From NCBI GenBank assembly GCA_036365145.1, contig JAEOAD010000005.1, positions 1,798,001 to 1,862,000 on the forward strand: a DNA stretch of 64,000 nucleotides, in the 5' to 3' direction. The DNA comes from Orientallactaga sibirica. Taxonomy: Eukaryota; Chordata; Mammalia; Rodentia; Dipodidae. The translations under genes were made by a program, and so were the position numbers. Shown in pieces: positions 35,147 to 47,264 of this stretch. The first letter of the stretch is position 1, and each line of letters begins with the position of its first letter. Below the pieces are notes generated by a model that searched no databases, was not told where the DNA came from, and saw only the letters and a program-made list of their open reading frames with translations.

Positions 35147-35355
35147 GGGTGGAGAGATGGCTCAGGGGTTAAAGGTATTTACTTGCAAAGTCTGACAATC
35201 CAGATGCCAGTCCCCAGTACTCACATAAAGCCAGGTGCACAAAGTGGTGCTTGCATCTGGAGTTCAATTGCACAGGCAAGAGGCCCTAGCATGCCCATTA
35301 TCTCCCTCCCTTGCTCACTCTTCCTCTCTCTCATAAATAAATATTTTTTAAAAAT
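35147..35355 (+). mobile_element. tRNA-derived SINE, AAAGG subfamily
   Basis: GGGTGGAGAGATGGCTCAGGGGTTAAAGGTATTTACTTGC, then CTCACATAAAGCCAGGTGCACAAAGTGG. This copy shows most plainly the two blocks that are joined in the 53-bp satellite unit, here separated by the normal B-box-containing middle. Confidence 0.92.
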
Positions 35356-35406
35356 AATATAAAATACATGTCTTATGGAAAGCCATTATTATACATAGAA
35401 ATTGTA

Positions 35407-35598
35407 GGGCTGGAGACATGACTTAGCAGTTAAGGTGCTTGCAGGCAAGGTCAAAGGACCCAGGTTTGATTCCCCAGTACCCATGTAAATCCAGATGCAC
35501 ACGGTGGCACATGCATCTGGAGTTCATTTGCAGTGGCCAGACGCCCTGGCACGCCTGTCTCTCTCTCTCTCTCTCATACATAATATGTGTTAAAAAAG
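35407..35598 (+). mobile_element. tRNA-derived SINE
   Basis: GGGCTGGAGACATGACTTAGCAG to a (TC)n tail and CATACATAATATGTG. Fourth SINE within 960 bases. Confidence 0.9.
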
Positions 35599-36833
35599 AA
35601 ACTAAGATGGAGAGAAAAAAACAATAAGTTTGAATTATGGTAAAATAAATGGAAATAGAAACAAATAGATGTGAGTGAGAGTAGTTCAGAGAAAAATCAT
35701 TGAAATTTTGTGATCATGATGAAATGAATGGAGAGAGTTACAAAAACGGTGTATGGGAAAAATCTGGAATCTCACAGCAGTTACTAGAGAAGACGGGACT
35801 GAAGAGCAAAAGGAGCTCTGGGGAGGAGGAGGACCCGAGGGACGCATAATGGTTTTGGTTCCCTTATGCTGATTAGTCTCATCTCGCGTTTTATTCTGAA
35901 GTGAACCTGCTTTGCTACACAGGAATCCAATTACATGTCTTTTGAAAATTTCTCCTTCCATTTATCTAGCTGAATGTTTTTCAAACAGCATATTCTAACC
36001 CATTAGTGTGTCGTGAAATTGCTGAGTGAGTCCGTATTCTATCCACCTGTGAATGAAATAGAATTGAAGTGAAAGTCAGTGGAGAGAGGGAATTATGTAA
36101 TGAGAGTTGCTTCAGTTGTGTGTGAGAGTATCTGTGTATGTTTCCCATGTATTTACATCCTAGAGAGTGACAATTTTTATTCTGTGTTTTTGCCAAAAAT
36201 ATTCAAAAGCTACTATCTTATAATTATTTTATAGTCTCCTCACTCCTCAAATCTCCAAATATTCTTTCCCCACTGTCAGTTGATAACCTTCTTATTGACT
36301 GAGAAGTCGGAAGTGATTGCAGGTGAATATCACACGTTTCCTTCACTGAATTAGCCATATAATTACATCTGTATTCACTGTTATGCTTTTTTTCTTTTTT
36401 TGGCTGAAGAATTTATGAAGCCTCCTAAACAACTTTTCACAGTCTTCTAAGTCCCAACCTTCTCACATATGATAATAACATTTTCCCCTCTTTATTGGTT
36501 GGTCCCCATCAGAATGAAAACATTGCTATTTGCTATTTTTCCTCATCTTTAACCACTAACACCAATCATGGGCCACCCTCCTTGTAGAAAATATCAAGGT
36601 ACCACCTTGTACCCTCCTCTCTTTTATAAGACTTTTAAAAACAGGCTCTCCTTCCTGCCTCGGCTTGCTCTGCTTTCACTTGGTCCCTCCCAGGTCATGC
36701 TGTATTCCTCTCATGCCCAGATTTCCTTTGTCGAAGTCACCCATGGCTTCTGCATTTAGAAATTCACTTCTCAGCCTTCCTCTTACTCAGTCAACTAGCA
36801 GTGCCTGTACGTATTCTCAAAACACTCACTAAT
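35599..36833. other. intergenic DNA, nothing recognised
   Basis: AT-rich with short frames only. No SINE or RNA gene seen. Confidence 0.45.
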
Positions 36834-36980
36834 GCCAGGCGTGGTAGTGCACGCTTTTAATCCCAGCATTTAGGAGGCAGAGGTAAGGAGGATCCCCGTG
36901 AGTTCAAGGCCATCCTGAGACTAGAGTGAATTCTAGGTCAGCCTGGGTTAGAGCAAGACCTTGCCTTGAAAAAAAAAAAA
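36834..36980 (+). mobile_element. B1-type SINE
   Basis: GCCAGGCGTGGTAGTGCACG to AAGACCTTGCCTTGAAAAA, A tail to 36980, with the usual GAGACTACATAGTG shortened to GAGACTAGAGTG. Flanked by AACACTCACTAA and CACTCATTGA. Confidence 0.93.
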
Positions 36981-36990
36981 CACTCATTGA

Positions 36991-37186
36991 GGGCTGGGGA
37001 CATGGCTTAGCAGTTAAGACACATGCCTGCGAAGCCTGAGGACCCAGGTTCAATTCTCCAGGTCCCACATAAGCCAGATGCACAAGGTGGTACATATGTC
37101 TGGAGTTCATTTGCAGTGGCTAGAGGTGCACCCATTCTCTCTCTCTCTCTCTCAAATAACTAAATAAAAATAAATCTTAAGAAAAA
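36991..37186 (+). mobile_element. tRNA-derived SINE next to B1
   Basis: GGGCTGGGGACATGGCTTAGC to (TC)n and an AATAAAAATAAATC end. AACACTCACT recurs after it, so the same short host sequence occurs three times around this B1/SINE pair. Confidence 0.9.
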
Positions 37187-37439
37187 ACACTCACTGGTAT
37201 ATAACTCAGTCACCCTTCCAGTACTCTCTCATTGCCCCAACCTTTAAACAGTGCACTGTTGGAGCACAGCCCTTGTATCTGTGTTTCTCGTATTTATCTG
37301 TACTTGCTCTCTAATCATCTTATCCAATCCAGTGACTAATTTGATAGAAAATCACATCTTGGTATAGTTTACTTAATTTCACCTTTGAACTCTAGACTTG
37401 CAAACTAAAATAACAGATCATTTTTCTTTTTTTTTTTGT

Positions 37440-37830
37440 TACACATTTGTATCTTTTATTTATTTTTTTTTTTCATTTTTGGGAACACTGCCCACCTTTT
37501 ATTTTTTTTTATTTTTTTTTAATTATTTTTTATTGACTTTTAATCTTACATACCAAAAAAAAAAAACCCACCTGATATTTCCCTCCCCTCCCCCATTCCA
37601 CTTTAGAACTCCGGTCTCCATCATATCCCCTCCCTCTCTCCATTAGTCTCTCTCCTAATTTGATGACATCATCTTTCTCTTCTATTTTGAGGGTCTTGCA
37701 AAGGTATTGCTAGGCACCACAAGATCATGGATATCGAGGCCAATTTCTGTCTGGGCAGCTGCATAGTAAGAGGTCATATCCTTCCTTTGGCTCTTCCATT
37801 CTATCCGCCCCCTCTTCCGCAAATCATTTT
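37440..37830 (-). mobile_element. L1 3' UTR with poly(T) start
   Basis: The plus strand starts with a T-rich tail complement (TTTTTTTTAATTATTTTTTATTGAC) and continues CATCATATCCCCTCCCTCTC, ATCATGGATATCGAGGCCAA, ATCCTTCCTTTGGCTCTTCC and GCCCCCTCTTCCGCAA. Its reverse complement has the same TTGCGGAAGAGG and AGAGCCAAAGG order as the sequence downstream of the 38-bp array, confirming one L1 family at both places. Confidence 0.7.
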
Positions 37831-38198
37831 TCTTAAGCTACCTAATAGATATCTCATATGTAACCTGTATATAACTACAGTCTTGATTTCTCACCCTGAA
37901 AAACCTGTTCACTCCAATCTTTTTCTTCATCTAAATGTAACTCCATTCTACTAGTTTCTATGACTCAGTCATTCTTGACACCTTTCATTACATCTGGTAG
38001 TTCAGACTTACAATAAATTTTTCAAGTCTTTCTTCAAAACAGATTTTCAAACTTAACACTTTCTAAAAGCTTCATCATTACCATTTGGCATAAGTTCTCA
38101 CTATTTCCTGCATTATTACATTTTATTTCACACTCTTAACTGGTCTGATTACACACTTGAAAGTATATACTCATTTCTCCAGAAAGCAGCCAACATGG

Positions 38199-38199
<1 letters not shown>

Positions 38200-38234
<35 letters not shown>
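38200..38234 (+). repeat. T35 homopolymer
   Basis: Thirty-five consecutive T. It might mark the tail of an unrecognised minus-strand retroelement to its right, but no SINE or L1 body was recognised there. Confidence 0.9.
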
Positions 38235-38235
<1 letters not shown>

Positions 38236-38857
38236 AACGCTAGTGACTTTTCAAACTCCTTGATGGTTTCTTCTCTAACTTAGAAGAAAGTCAAGGCTTT
38301 GATGCCTATCATGCCTCACAAGATCCTGTGTGGTCCTAGTGCCTCACGTGTCTTGGACCTTTTGTATTCTGTATGTGTGAATGGAGGTAGCAAATGGTAA
38401 TATGAGGAGATTTTAAATGTCTTATAAGGTTTAACAGTTATCACGACCTCTTAATTCTGAGCTCGTCTGTGTTCTCTCTGAGAGAGAAGGAAGAAGAATA
38501 GAGGTGAGTTGAGGGAAGGAGAGGTTGGGAAAGGAGCAAAGGCTCATTGCTTTAGTTTCTACTCTCCATCAAACTTTCCTCTACCTACCCTGTGATGAAC
38601 GCTGTGGACTTCACTGCCACCAGATTGCTGACTGTCACTTTCAGGGCCTCATGGCTCAGCCAGAGTCAGTGTCTACATTTTCTATTACACTCTTCCGCCC
38701 ACTTGCTTCTCTTTTTTTCCAAGTCATTGGCCACCACCTTATATGGTTTGGGTTGGGTTAGGATTTCTTCTCTTAATGGAGTTCAAGTCCTTGGGGCAAG
38801 TTCAAGTTCTTGTTATGTTCATGACTGTCGTCACAGATCTTAAGAAGTACCTCATTG
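38235..38857. other. intergenic DNA, nothing recognised
   Basis: No supported feature. Confidence 0.4.
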
Positions 38858-39028
38858 GCCAGGCGTGGTGGCGCAGGCCTTTAATCCCAGCACTCAGAAG
38901 GCAGAGGTAGGAGGATCGCCCAGAGTTCGAGGCCACCCTGAGACTGCATAGTGAATTCCAGGTCAGCCTGAGCCAGAGTGAGACCCTACCTCGAAAAACC
39001 AAAACCAAAAAAAAAAAAAAAAAAAAAA
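38858..39028 (+). mobile_element. B1-type SINE
   Basis: GCCAGGCGTGGTGGCGCAGG to GACCCTACCTCGAAAAACC and a long A tail. Exact AAGTACCTCATTG duplication either side. Confidence 0.97.
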
Positions 39029-39029
39029 A

Positions 39030-40438
39030 GTACCTCATTGATAGCAGGTCCCAAATGAAAATGAGTCAATGGTTAAAATACCCTACAACTAGCTCGAAGT
39101 GCTGACCTGGACTTCTCAAAAAGTTAGTGTTGAAGAGGTGGATTTGGAGGTCATGTGAATGAAGACGAGTAAAACTCAATTCACAAAAAAAAAAAAAAAA
39201 AAGAGGCAGAAAATAGAAATGAGAGACAAATCCAAATACATAAACATCAAAATGGAAGACGTTCTGGATAAAGAATCCTTGAAAGGATTCATGAAAGAAA
39301 CATAAAAATAACACAAAAATTATTTAAAATAGAATACTTGTCTCGGAGCCAGGATAGGAGACTTTCTGTCCGAAGTGGCTGAGACTGTGGAGAATGTGAC
39401 CGAAAGCCGTCAGAGCACGTGATCAGACAGCGGTTATTTCAGAATGATGCATGCAGAAATGGAGCAGGGTAAAGGGAATGAGGAGGAAGATATACACCTC
39501 TTTCAGATTCTTCCATTTAGGAAATCAAAAGCACAAGAGAGTAGAGAAGAGTGACCATGTTGTCAGCCAAGGAAATAAGCCAGCAAAAAGGAGATGCTAG
39601 AGGAGCAAGCGGTCGGACAGGCTCCAGGGAAAATGACACACAAAAGAGATAGCTCAGGCAGGAGGTGGAAGCATCTGTCCTCCAAAGCATCCAGCACAAG
39701 AGAGGGAACACTCGCCTGGACAAGATGAGCCAAGATGAGATGCTTACACGGGCTCCGGCTCAACTTTCTAAACAGAGCAACAGATAAAGGAGGTCATTTA
39801 TGGAGACATGGCTATCTACACAGAGATGTTACAAGTGCTTTTAGTTATAGATATTGTTACAAAGTATGAGTAAATGTGAATTGTTTTATAGATGGTCGCA
39901 TGTGTACTATTTAAAACAAAACCTGGAACTTTCACTATCCACAGTATGTTCTTCAGCAGGGCTTGGGTAAGATGGCGGATGAGAAACCACCTGCAAAGGG
40001 CGTGAGAGAGGGGAGCCAGGGACCGCACTCCAGGGGAAAGAGTGGGGAGGCAGGAGAAGCCACAGGAGTGATGGGAAAGCTGAACAATGCGCAGAAGCAG
40101 GAGAACGACTCCGTGAGGAAAGACAAGCAGTACGGCTCCCCGGTAAGCTGAGGGAAGCAGGTCTCGAAAGCCGGGGATTCTGCTGGAGTTCTGGTGACTT
40201 CTGACAGGATGGGTCAACCCTGAGAAGCTCTAGTTTATCACTCCCCATGTCTTTGAGGACTACGCCCCAGCACCATCACTGGAGGGAACTCTTGTTTATG
40301 GCTGAACTTGCCTAGAAGCCTCAGCGCATGGAACAATCTAACCCTAGGAGGCTGCAGTCTCCACCAGAAACCTCTTCGAGCTGATAAATACTTTCAGCCA
40401 AAGTAGAGGGGCAATATTTCTGTTTAAAACTTAGCAAT
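39030..40438. other. intergenic DNA, nothing firmly recognised
   Basis: A short plus frame at 39972-40151 begins ATGGCGGATGAGAAACC and ends shortly after CCCCGGTAAGC, a donor-like site. Its first residues (MADEKPP) look gene-like, but the remainder matches nothing I know. The A17 run near 39187 is a simple repeat. Confidence 0.3.
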
Positions 40439-40603
40439 GCCGGGCATGGTGTCGCATGCCTTTAATCCCAGCACTGGGGAGGCAGAGGTAGGAGGATCCC
40501 TGTGAGTTTGAGGCCACCCAGAGACTACACAGTGAATTCCAGGTCAGCCTGGACCAGAGTGAGACCCTACCTCGAAAGAAAAACAAACAAAAACAAAAAC
40601 AAA
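40439..40603 (+). mobile_element. B1-type SINE
   Basis: GCCGGGCATGGTGTCGCATG to GACCCTACCTCGAAAGAAA and a (CAAAAA)n tail. AAAACTTAGCAATG / AAAACTTACCAATG target duplication. Confidence 0.95.
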
Positions 40604-40639
40604 AAAACTTACCAATGATGGCACAGCATTGTACTATGC

Positions 40640-40760
40640 AATTTAGGAAATGCTTCGCATATATTACTTACTTACTTGTTCCTCACAACAATCCTCTTAT
40701 TTGGTGTCCTTTCTGTCTTGTTGATAAAGTAACTTCGACTCTGCAGAATCAGATCCTGGG
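40640..40760 (+). repeat. MIR-like ancient SINE fragment
   Basis: CATATATTACTTACTTACTT, GTTCCTCACAACAATCCTCT and a GATAAAGTAACT...ACTCTGCAG order resembles the MIR 3' half (ATTATCTCATTTAATCCTCACAACAACCCT...). Decayed, boundaries uncertain. Confidence 0.45.
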
Positions 40761-43700
40761 GTCTCACTTTCAGGTTCTGAGAATTTCAATCTATAATTTT
40801 TCTCTCCTAGGGAAGGATTCAAGACTGAATCCATGTTGAGCTCCTCATTTAAGTAATTAAATATGACACATTTTATCAAGTGAGAAAGGTTATTATAAAA
40901 TAAAAAGTTTGATTTATGAATCTAATTATAGTAATTAATGGAATAGAATGATGGCAAAGTCTTAATTATTAGATTTCAATCACTAATTGACACTGAAAAT
41001 ATTGTAAATGTCAGAAGTGTGTGAGTTAAATGTCTTGATTAGTATTTTATTGTCAAATATGAGGTATACATACTAATAGATTCATATAATCAAATAAAAA
41101 TAATTATCCTGTAATTGAACAGCATCTACACAAGATAATTAACCATTTGTTTCATCTAGTTCCTGCTGGCATGAATTCAGGAGAATCTATCCATGATTGA
41201 TACTAAGGAATTATTTGGAAGATCTTTTGCACATTTTCTTTACAGATAAGTATACTTTGTGTTTGAGAAGTTACTTATTTTTATGATGAACTGAATTATG
41301 ACTGGATTCTCTATATTTTAACTCTCTAAATACTGCATATGTGTAATCTTGAAGGGGCAAAGGACATAAGTCTCTTTACAAACCAAGAGGAAACTCGGAT
41401 AAGGTGAAATAATTACTGGACATAGTGGCACATCCTGCAGTCCCACAGCCAGGAGAATCGTGCATCTGAGGCCAGCAGAGTGTGCATAGCAAGGTAAATC
41501 CATTATTGCAATTCCAAGAAACTGGAGGACTCAAGAGAAGAATGTTGCAAGAGAAAAGAAGAGTTTCAACAAAGCAGCTTTGAACACAAAAGCCATGCTT
41601 TAAAGTTCTCTTCCTCAATGGCCATGTCTAGCTGTCACAGGCCTGTGGGGTTTTTCTTCTTACATATGGATGTGTCTGCTCTCTGCACCCTCTTCAGTGG
41701 CCCCTCAATGTACACAATGATTCCTCTCCTAGCCCAGACCCCTGTCACAGTCCTCCGGTTGTCCTTTCACATCCTCTGCCCGAAGCCAGCTCTCCAGCCC
41801 CACACGCTCCACTCTTTGCCACCCAGTCTACTGCCCACAAGAGCACACTCCTGGGCTCCCTGTTCCATAGCCCCAGCAAGGCTTTTGTTGTTTTGTTTTT
41901 TTTCTCTGAACTTCATTGCAGCAGTGTCTCTGGAGGCCAGGCAGCTCCCTCCTCTAAGTCTTCTTGCCCTAGTCCTGGGGTACAAATGTCCAACCCTTGT
42001 TCCCCCCCTAACTTAACTCTTCAACTTATCCTCTTTGTACCGTGTGTTTCCTGTAAGACCTTTGTTTATGATCTTGCTCACGTCTCACACTTCAGTGTGA
42101 TCTCCAAACACTCTCACCCTCAGCTCTATCATCAGTTCACCATCTTCCCAAGTGAGTGCACTCTGACTACATTCACGTGTTCTGTCTTATTACTCACCTG
42201 ACCAAAACAAGTCTATCCACAATTCAAAACCCCTTCTTCTGGAAAGATTTATGCCATCAACCTCCCACCTTCTGTTTGTGCTTGAGCCAGCTCTGAGCTC
42301 CTGTGGTACTTACACACCTCATACATAGCCCTGACCACTCTGCCTGCTGGTCTGTTTGCCCATCGAACCCACAGCTTCTGAATTCTGTCTTGAGTGTCTA
42401 GGCCCCAGAGCCCAGTCAACTACCTGCCATGTGAAAGCTGTTCAAAAACTGTGTCAAAGTACAAAGTGGTGTTACAGTGTAGCTAGAAAAGTTGTGAGGC
42501 ATTCTATAGTGCATGTAGACATGCATATTACCAACGTAAGTTATCTGTTTACCTCAAAGGTTTCTTTCCCAATCAGCATCTTAGTGTGACTACAATTTCC
42601 CACAGCCAAAGTATTAGAACAGGGTACAGACCGATGCAATAGTCTTCATTAGCTATGTGTTTGTTCCAAAAAGTAAAATCTTTACTCTCAGAAATTATTG
42701 AAATCAGGAAATTTAAGTTCTTCTTATTTGAGCATTCTAACTCTACAATACTTGCAAAGCAACTATAATACATGGGAAAGCAGGAATTATCCAGAAAACT
42801 GAGTCCAGAAAGGCTTCAGAAGGGGGTTTCTCCAGGTATAACATTCCTCCCCTCCGAGCACTTGCTGACGTCCCTCCCCATGCCTGCACTCGCAGCCTGC
42901 AAGCTCATTGGCCACTTGTTCATGTGACCTCAAGGTGCTCTGCCCCTTTTCTCACATGGCTACTGGATTCTCAGGCTCTGACTCATTTCAACCACATTAC
43001 CCTTCACTTAGCTCTCCAGAAGAAGCTATGGTCCGCCTGGCACACTTCTGGATTTGCAATAATCCCTAGTAGCTTTCAGTAAGCCCTCTGCAGACCACAG
43101 AGCTTATTTTTCTCAAGTGCTGGAAATATTGACAGGGCATCAGATGAGAGCTACAGCCACAACATCAAGCCTCCTTTCAAGAGAAGTCTCCATCCAAGAG
43201 CTTGTCAATGAAGGGCTGGAGCGGGGAGTCACTCAGAAACTGTATGGCAAAGAGGCACCTCTCCTCCACTTTGGAATGACAGTGAAGGGACAGCTTACCT
43301 CCAGAGATTCCTCAGGGGCATATGCGGCCATGGGAACTGAAACACAGTTCAACACTCTTCCAGCTTGATTTACTTTCCTGTTTCTCACCAATAGTTGTTC
43401 CTAACCTAAACTTCTCAATGGCAGTCTCTGTCTCAGAATGCACTTTATAGGGACCGTAGCTGTGAGGGCCTTTGTCAAAACCCCTTGCCAATAAAGCAGC
43501 GCAAATCCTTTCATGCTTTCAGGCGTGATGATGTGGCGTGTCCAATGTCTACAGACACACAGGCCAGACAGTAACTGTACGAGTCTCTCCGCCTGCTTCT
43601 ACAATGGGATTTGTTATACATTCTTTAGTTGGGTCATTTAAAAACATGGCATAAATTTTTCCATAGCTTATAGCTTATAGCTTGAGCTCACTCTTTTAAT

Positions 43701-43846
43701 AGGTGAATAATATTTCATAAGATATAACAATGTATTTAAATCATATACCTTTGGATCTGCATCCAACTTAAACTTTTGTTTGGAATTTCCTAAATAATGC
43801 CAAAATAAATAGTACTTTATGTGCGTGCATGCATATAAAGATATAT

Positions 43847-43899
<53 letters not shown>

Positions 43900-44063
43900 C
43901 CTTCTTGACGACCACTTTTACTTCTCTAAATGTCTATAAGGATAAATATAAAAAAGGTAATACTATCGCCTTCCAAGCCCCCTTCAGAAAACAAGAACAC
44001 TCTTTTTATGCAATTCTTGGGCTAACTGAACTGGAGATAACATAAAATAGAAAACTCTTTAGT
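40761..44063. other. intergenic DNA with a CA/TA microsatellite at 43850-43901
   Basis: 41410-41480 (GGACATAGTGGCACATCCTGCAGTCCCACAGCCAGGAGAATC) may be a very old B1 relative. 41600-42400 is pyrimidine-rich with frames up to 132 codons but no recognised family. 43117-43368 has an 83-codon frame without recognised similarity. (CA)n then (TA)n at 43850-43901. Confidence 0.4.
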
Positions 44064-44111
44064 ATCACTTCTCGGCCTTCTGTCTGAGATCAAGTATAGA
44101 AAACATCTCTT
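44064..44111 (+). pseudogene. RNU2 (pseudogene): U2 snRNA 5'-end fragment
   Basis: ATCACTTCTCGGCCTTCTGT followed by CTGAGATCAAGTATAG and an ACATCTCTT end aligns with the first 45 or so bases of U2 snRNA (ATCGCTTCTCGGCCTTTTGG, CTAAGATCAAGTGTAG, TATCTGTTCTT). The match includes the region that base-pairs with U6, with about six changes. It stops before the branch-point recognition and Sm-site parts, and there is no snRNA promoter evidence. A truncated retrotransposed copy. Confidence 0.85.
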
Positions 44112-44326
44112 TAAAATCAAATTCACTCTCTCAATTACAGGTCACATGGATCTTTCTTTTGTTAGTGTCAAAGGGGAATGAGAGGTTATAACTGACCTGT
44201 GTAATGTTATCTAGAATGCCTTCCCTTTATTGGCTCTCTTAAAAGCAGCAGGATATGTCCAGGCTCTTTTCTCTGACAGTTGGATATTATAAAGTTTTTA
44301 TGTGTGTTCAAATATCAGCAATAACT

Positions 44327-44478
44327 GGGGCTGAGGAAATGGCTGAGTGGTTAAAGGGGCTTGTTTGCAAAGCTTGTCAGCCGCATACAGTCACACAGAC
44401 ACTTGTTTGCAGCAATAAGAGATCCTGCTACATGGACTTATACATGCATACATACACACATGTGGAATAAAAATTTTA
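44327..44478 (+). mobile_element. tRNA-derived SINE, decayed
   Basis: GGGGCTGAGGAAATGGCTGAGTGGTTAAAGGGGCTTG then TTTGCAAAGCTTGTCAGCCGC, with a heavily shortened middle and a CATACATACACACATG tail. AAAGG subfamily-like. Confidence 0.75.
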
Positions 44479-44494
44479 AGAACAAGCAGCAATA

Positions 44495-44645
44495 GCCAGG
44501 CGTGGTGGCACACGCCTTTAGTCCCAACACTTGGGAGGCAGAAGTAGGAGGATGCCAGTGAGTTCATGGCCACCCTGAGAATACCTAGTGAATTCCAGGT
44601 GAGCCTGCGCTAGAGTGAGACCCTAACTCGAAAACCCAAACAAAA
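44495..44645 (+). mobile_element. B1-type SINE
   Basis: GCCAGGCGTGGTGGCACACG to GACCCTAACTCGAAAACCC. AACAAGCAGCAATA flanks both ends. Confidence 0.96.
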
Positions 44646-44887
44646 AAACAAGCAGCAATAAGCAGTAAAAATAATTAGAACTAGCGATTTCTCAGAATTT
44701 TTAGAACTAAATATTAGCTTTTAAAAGCAGAGAGCCATACAATTCAATTCAGGAATGATAAGTAACTCAACATATCCCTATTTTGAATGCAGTTAAGTTC
44801 ATGATTGGCTAAAGTTATCTTGGTATTTGAACAGGAAACTATTATGGAAAATTTTTTTAACATGATAAAAAAAAATCTTACAGTCTC

Positions 44888-45120
44888 AGGCTAGGTAGAT
44901 AGCTCAGCAGTTAAAGGCTTTTGCTTGGAAAGCCAGGTGGTCCAGGTTCAAGTCCCCAAGGTCCACATAAAGCCATGTACACAAAGTGGCAATATGTCTG
45001 GAGTTCATTTTAAGCAGTAGCAGGAGGCTCTGACATGCCCTCTCCCTTCCCACCTCTCTCTCCTTCTCTCTCTCTTCTTTTCTCTCTCTCCCACTCTCAT
45101 CACAAATAAATTAAAAAAAA
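44888..45120 (+). mobile_element. tRNA-derived SINE, AAAGG subfamily
   Basis: AGGCTAGGTAGATAGCTCAGCAGTTAAAGGCTTTTGC, CCACATAAAGCCATGTACAC and a TC-rich tail. Diverged but full length. Confidence 0.88.
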
Positions 45121-45135
45121 TTTTAATCTATTGTT

Positions 45136-45412
45136 GGCCTGGAGAGATGGCTTAGTGGTTAAGGCGCCTGCCTCCTAAGCCTAAAGAATGCTGGTTCCAA
45201 TCTCCAGCGGTTCCAATCTCCAGGTCCCACATTTAACCAGATGCAAAGTGACGCAAGGGCGCAATGCTGCACTTGACCACAAGGGGGCACACACATCTGG
45301 ATTTCATTCACAGCAGCTGAGAGGCTGCTGGCACGCCCATCTCTATCTGTCTTCCTCTCCCTCTCTCTCTGTCTCTGTGTCTCTCCCCTCCAAAAAAAAA
45401 AAAAAAAAAAAA
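45136..45412 (+). mobile_element. tRNA-derived SINE, long subfamily
   Basis: GGCCTGGAGAGATGGCTTAGTGG with the long-form insert (AAGTGACGCAAGGGCGCAAT, GACCACAAGGGGGCACACAC), doubled GGTTCCAATCTCCAG, and an A20 tail. A well-preserved copy of the long form. Confidence 0.95.
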
Positions 45413-46167
45413 TCTTGTTTTCTGTGTGTTTGTGCTGACATCAATAAAATTTATGTAGTGCAAAGTTCTGCTGTTGTGCCATTTGAAAAGCTGTAGTGCT
45501 TTGCAAAGAAAACTGTTTTTTTCTGTTTTAACTAAATTAGAAGTTAATGAGCTGAGTATTCCACTACAACATTAATGTACATAAATATGAATCTGTAACA
45601 AAGAAAGTTAATCAAATTGAGTTGAATGATACATTTGTCCAAGAACATTGCATGCAAAACCACAGGTTGAAGAGTAATTATTTTTAAGCACGGTCACTTG
45701 GCATTTTCAATTGGTAAGCCAGTCTTTGCTGAGATTCAATTGCAAGTGCAATCTACTGTTTGTTAGTGTTAGGACACCACCTTGTGGATATCACAATTAA
45801 TTGGAAACTTTTCTAACTCATATTTTATGTAAAGGTTTACAAAAAATGATTCAGTATCAGAAAGTAAGCAATAACTTCACTTTTATTTTATTAACATATC
45901 CACATCAAGTTTTCATTAGTAAAAGACTAATTTTTTTTATCAAAAACTGTCCTTGCTCATGTTGCAGCCTTGGATTCAAAGTGGCTTTCTGCTAGAAAAT
46001 CATTTTAATGATTTTTTTTTTTTTACAAAAAGTTAATGAAATACGTCTAGTAAGGGTAACTTTCACTCACCACTATAACATAGTACCCAGTACTTTTTAA
46101 GGGCAATATTCAATATTTAAGATATGTGAGATACTTAAATGCCGGTTTGATTTTGTCTTTAAAACCT
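45413..46167. other. intergenic DNA, nothing recognised
   Basis: AT-rich, no supported feature. Confidence 0.45.
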
Positions 46168-46545
46168 ATCAAGGACCAAGATGGCTCAGTTGTTAAGAAG
46201 CACTTGCAGCTTGAACATGATAACTTGGGGGGGGGGCTGAGACCACCCAGTCTGACTTCCCAGAACCCATGTGAAAAGCAGGTTGTGTAACCCCAGTCCC
46301 TTGGTGGGGAGGAGCAGAGAATCACCAGGACTCACTGACCAAAACCAGCTTATCTCTCGGGTGAAGGGAGAAACCCCCATCCCAAGGAATTTCGCGGCTG
46401 AGCAATAGACAAAGACACATGAAATTCTCCAGTTCCCCTCTGGCCTCCACATACATACACAAGACACATGTGCTTCTGCACATACACACTGGAATATAGC
46501 ACATGCTATAAACACACAGAAACTCCCCCATTATCATGCCCGTTT
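46168..46545 (+). mobile_element. old B2/B4-like tRNA-derived SINE
   Basis: AAGATGGCTCAGTTGTTAAG, CTTCCCAGAACCCATGTGAA, then a long spacer and CTCTGGCCTCCACATACATA with CA-rich CACATACACACTGGAATATAG. This is the layout of rodent B2/B3-type SINEs rather than of the SINE family common in this window. Confidence 0.55.
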
Positions 46546-47264
46546 ATTTAAATAAGAAATGCTATAATATTTATAGAAATTCTACTAGACTTGGCCTTTA
46601 TAATGCACAAGTACATTTAGCAAAGCATCATGCATTGTGAGGGAAGGTTAAACTCTAATACTGCCTCTGTGACCAATTATCCACCCATCTTGAACAACTC
46701 AATTGACTTGTGTCTTGATTATCACAGTTATGGAAAGAAAAATGGCACAAAATGGAAAAATGTTATGTGGATATGCTGAGGAGAGGGTTTAATCAAACAG
46801 ATCTTTTTTTATCAAACAGATCTCGTGAATTCTGATTTCCTTACTTACCAGTTGCATTGTTTTCTAGAGCATAGTAAGCATTATCTTGGTGTTCTCATTT
46901 TTTGCACAAGATTCTAAAAAGTCTTAAATGAAGGTGTGTCAGGAATATCTCAGAGTGCCTGAGCTTTGGCAAATGGGTGGTACAGAAGGAATCTTGGATT
47001 ATTATAGCTATTATACATGAATATTGTTTAATTTGAGCTTTTCAAAACTTAAAAAACAAATCAGAGCATTAAATAGTCACAATTCTTAATACTTGTAAAA
47101 GAATCTTATTGCTATTTCATAGATATCTGTTCATAATAATGGGTACCTTGAGGGAGTCTAAATTAATTTCTTCTGAATGTATAAATTTAACAATGTGTAA
47201 TTTCCCAGCTGTATCTGTATAGCACACAGATCACAACATATCAGTTTTTTTCAAAATGTTTCAG
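46546..47264. other. intergenic DNA, nothing recognised
   Basis: AT-rich, no supported feature. Confidence 0.45.

Noticed and set aside
39972..40151. Short frame beginning MADEKPP, reminiscent of the SUMO2 N-terminus
   Set aside because: Similarity is limited to the first few residues. What follows does not resemble SUMO2 or any family I know.
41410..41480. Very old B1 copy
   Set aside because: Only scattered similarity (CATAGTGGCACATCCTGCAGTCC), too weak to annotate as a separate element.
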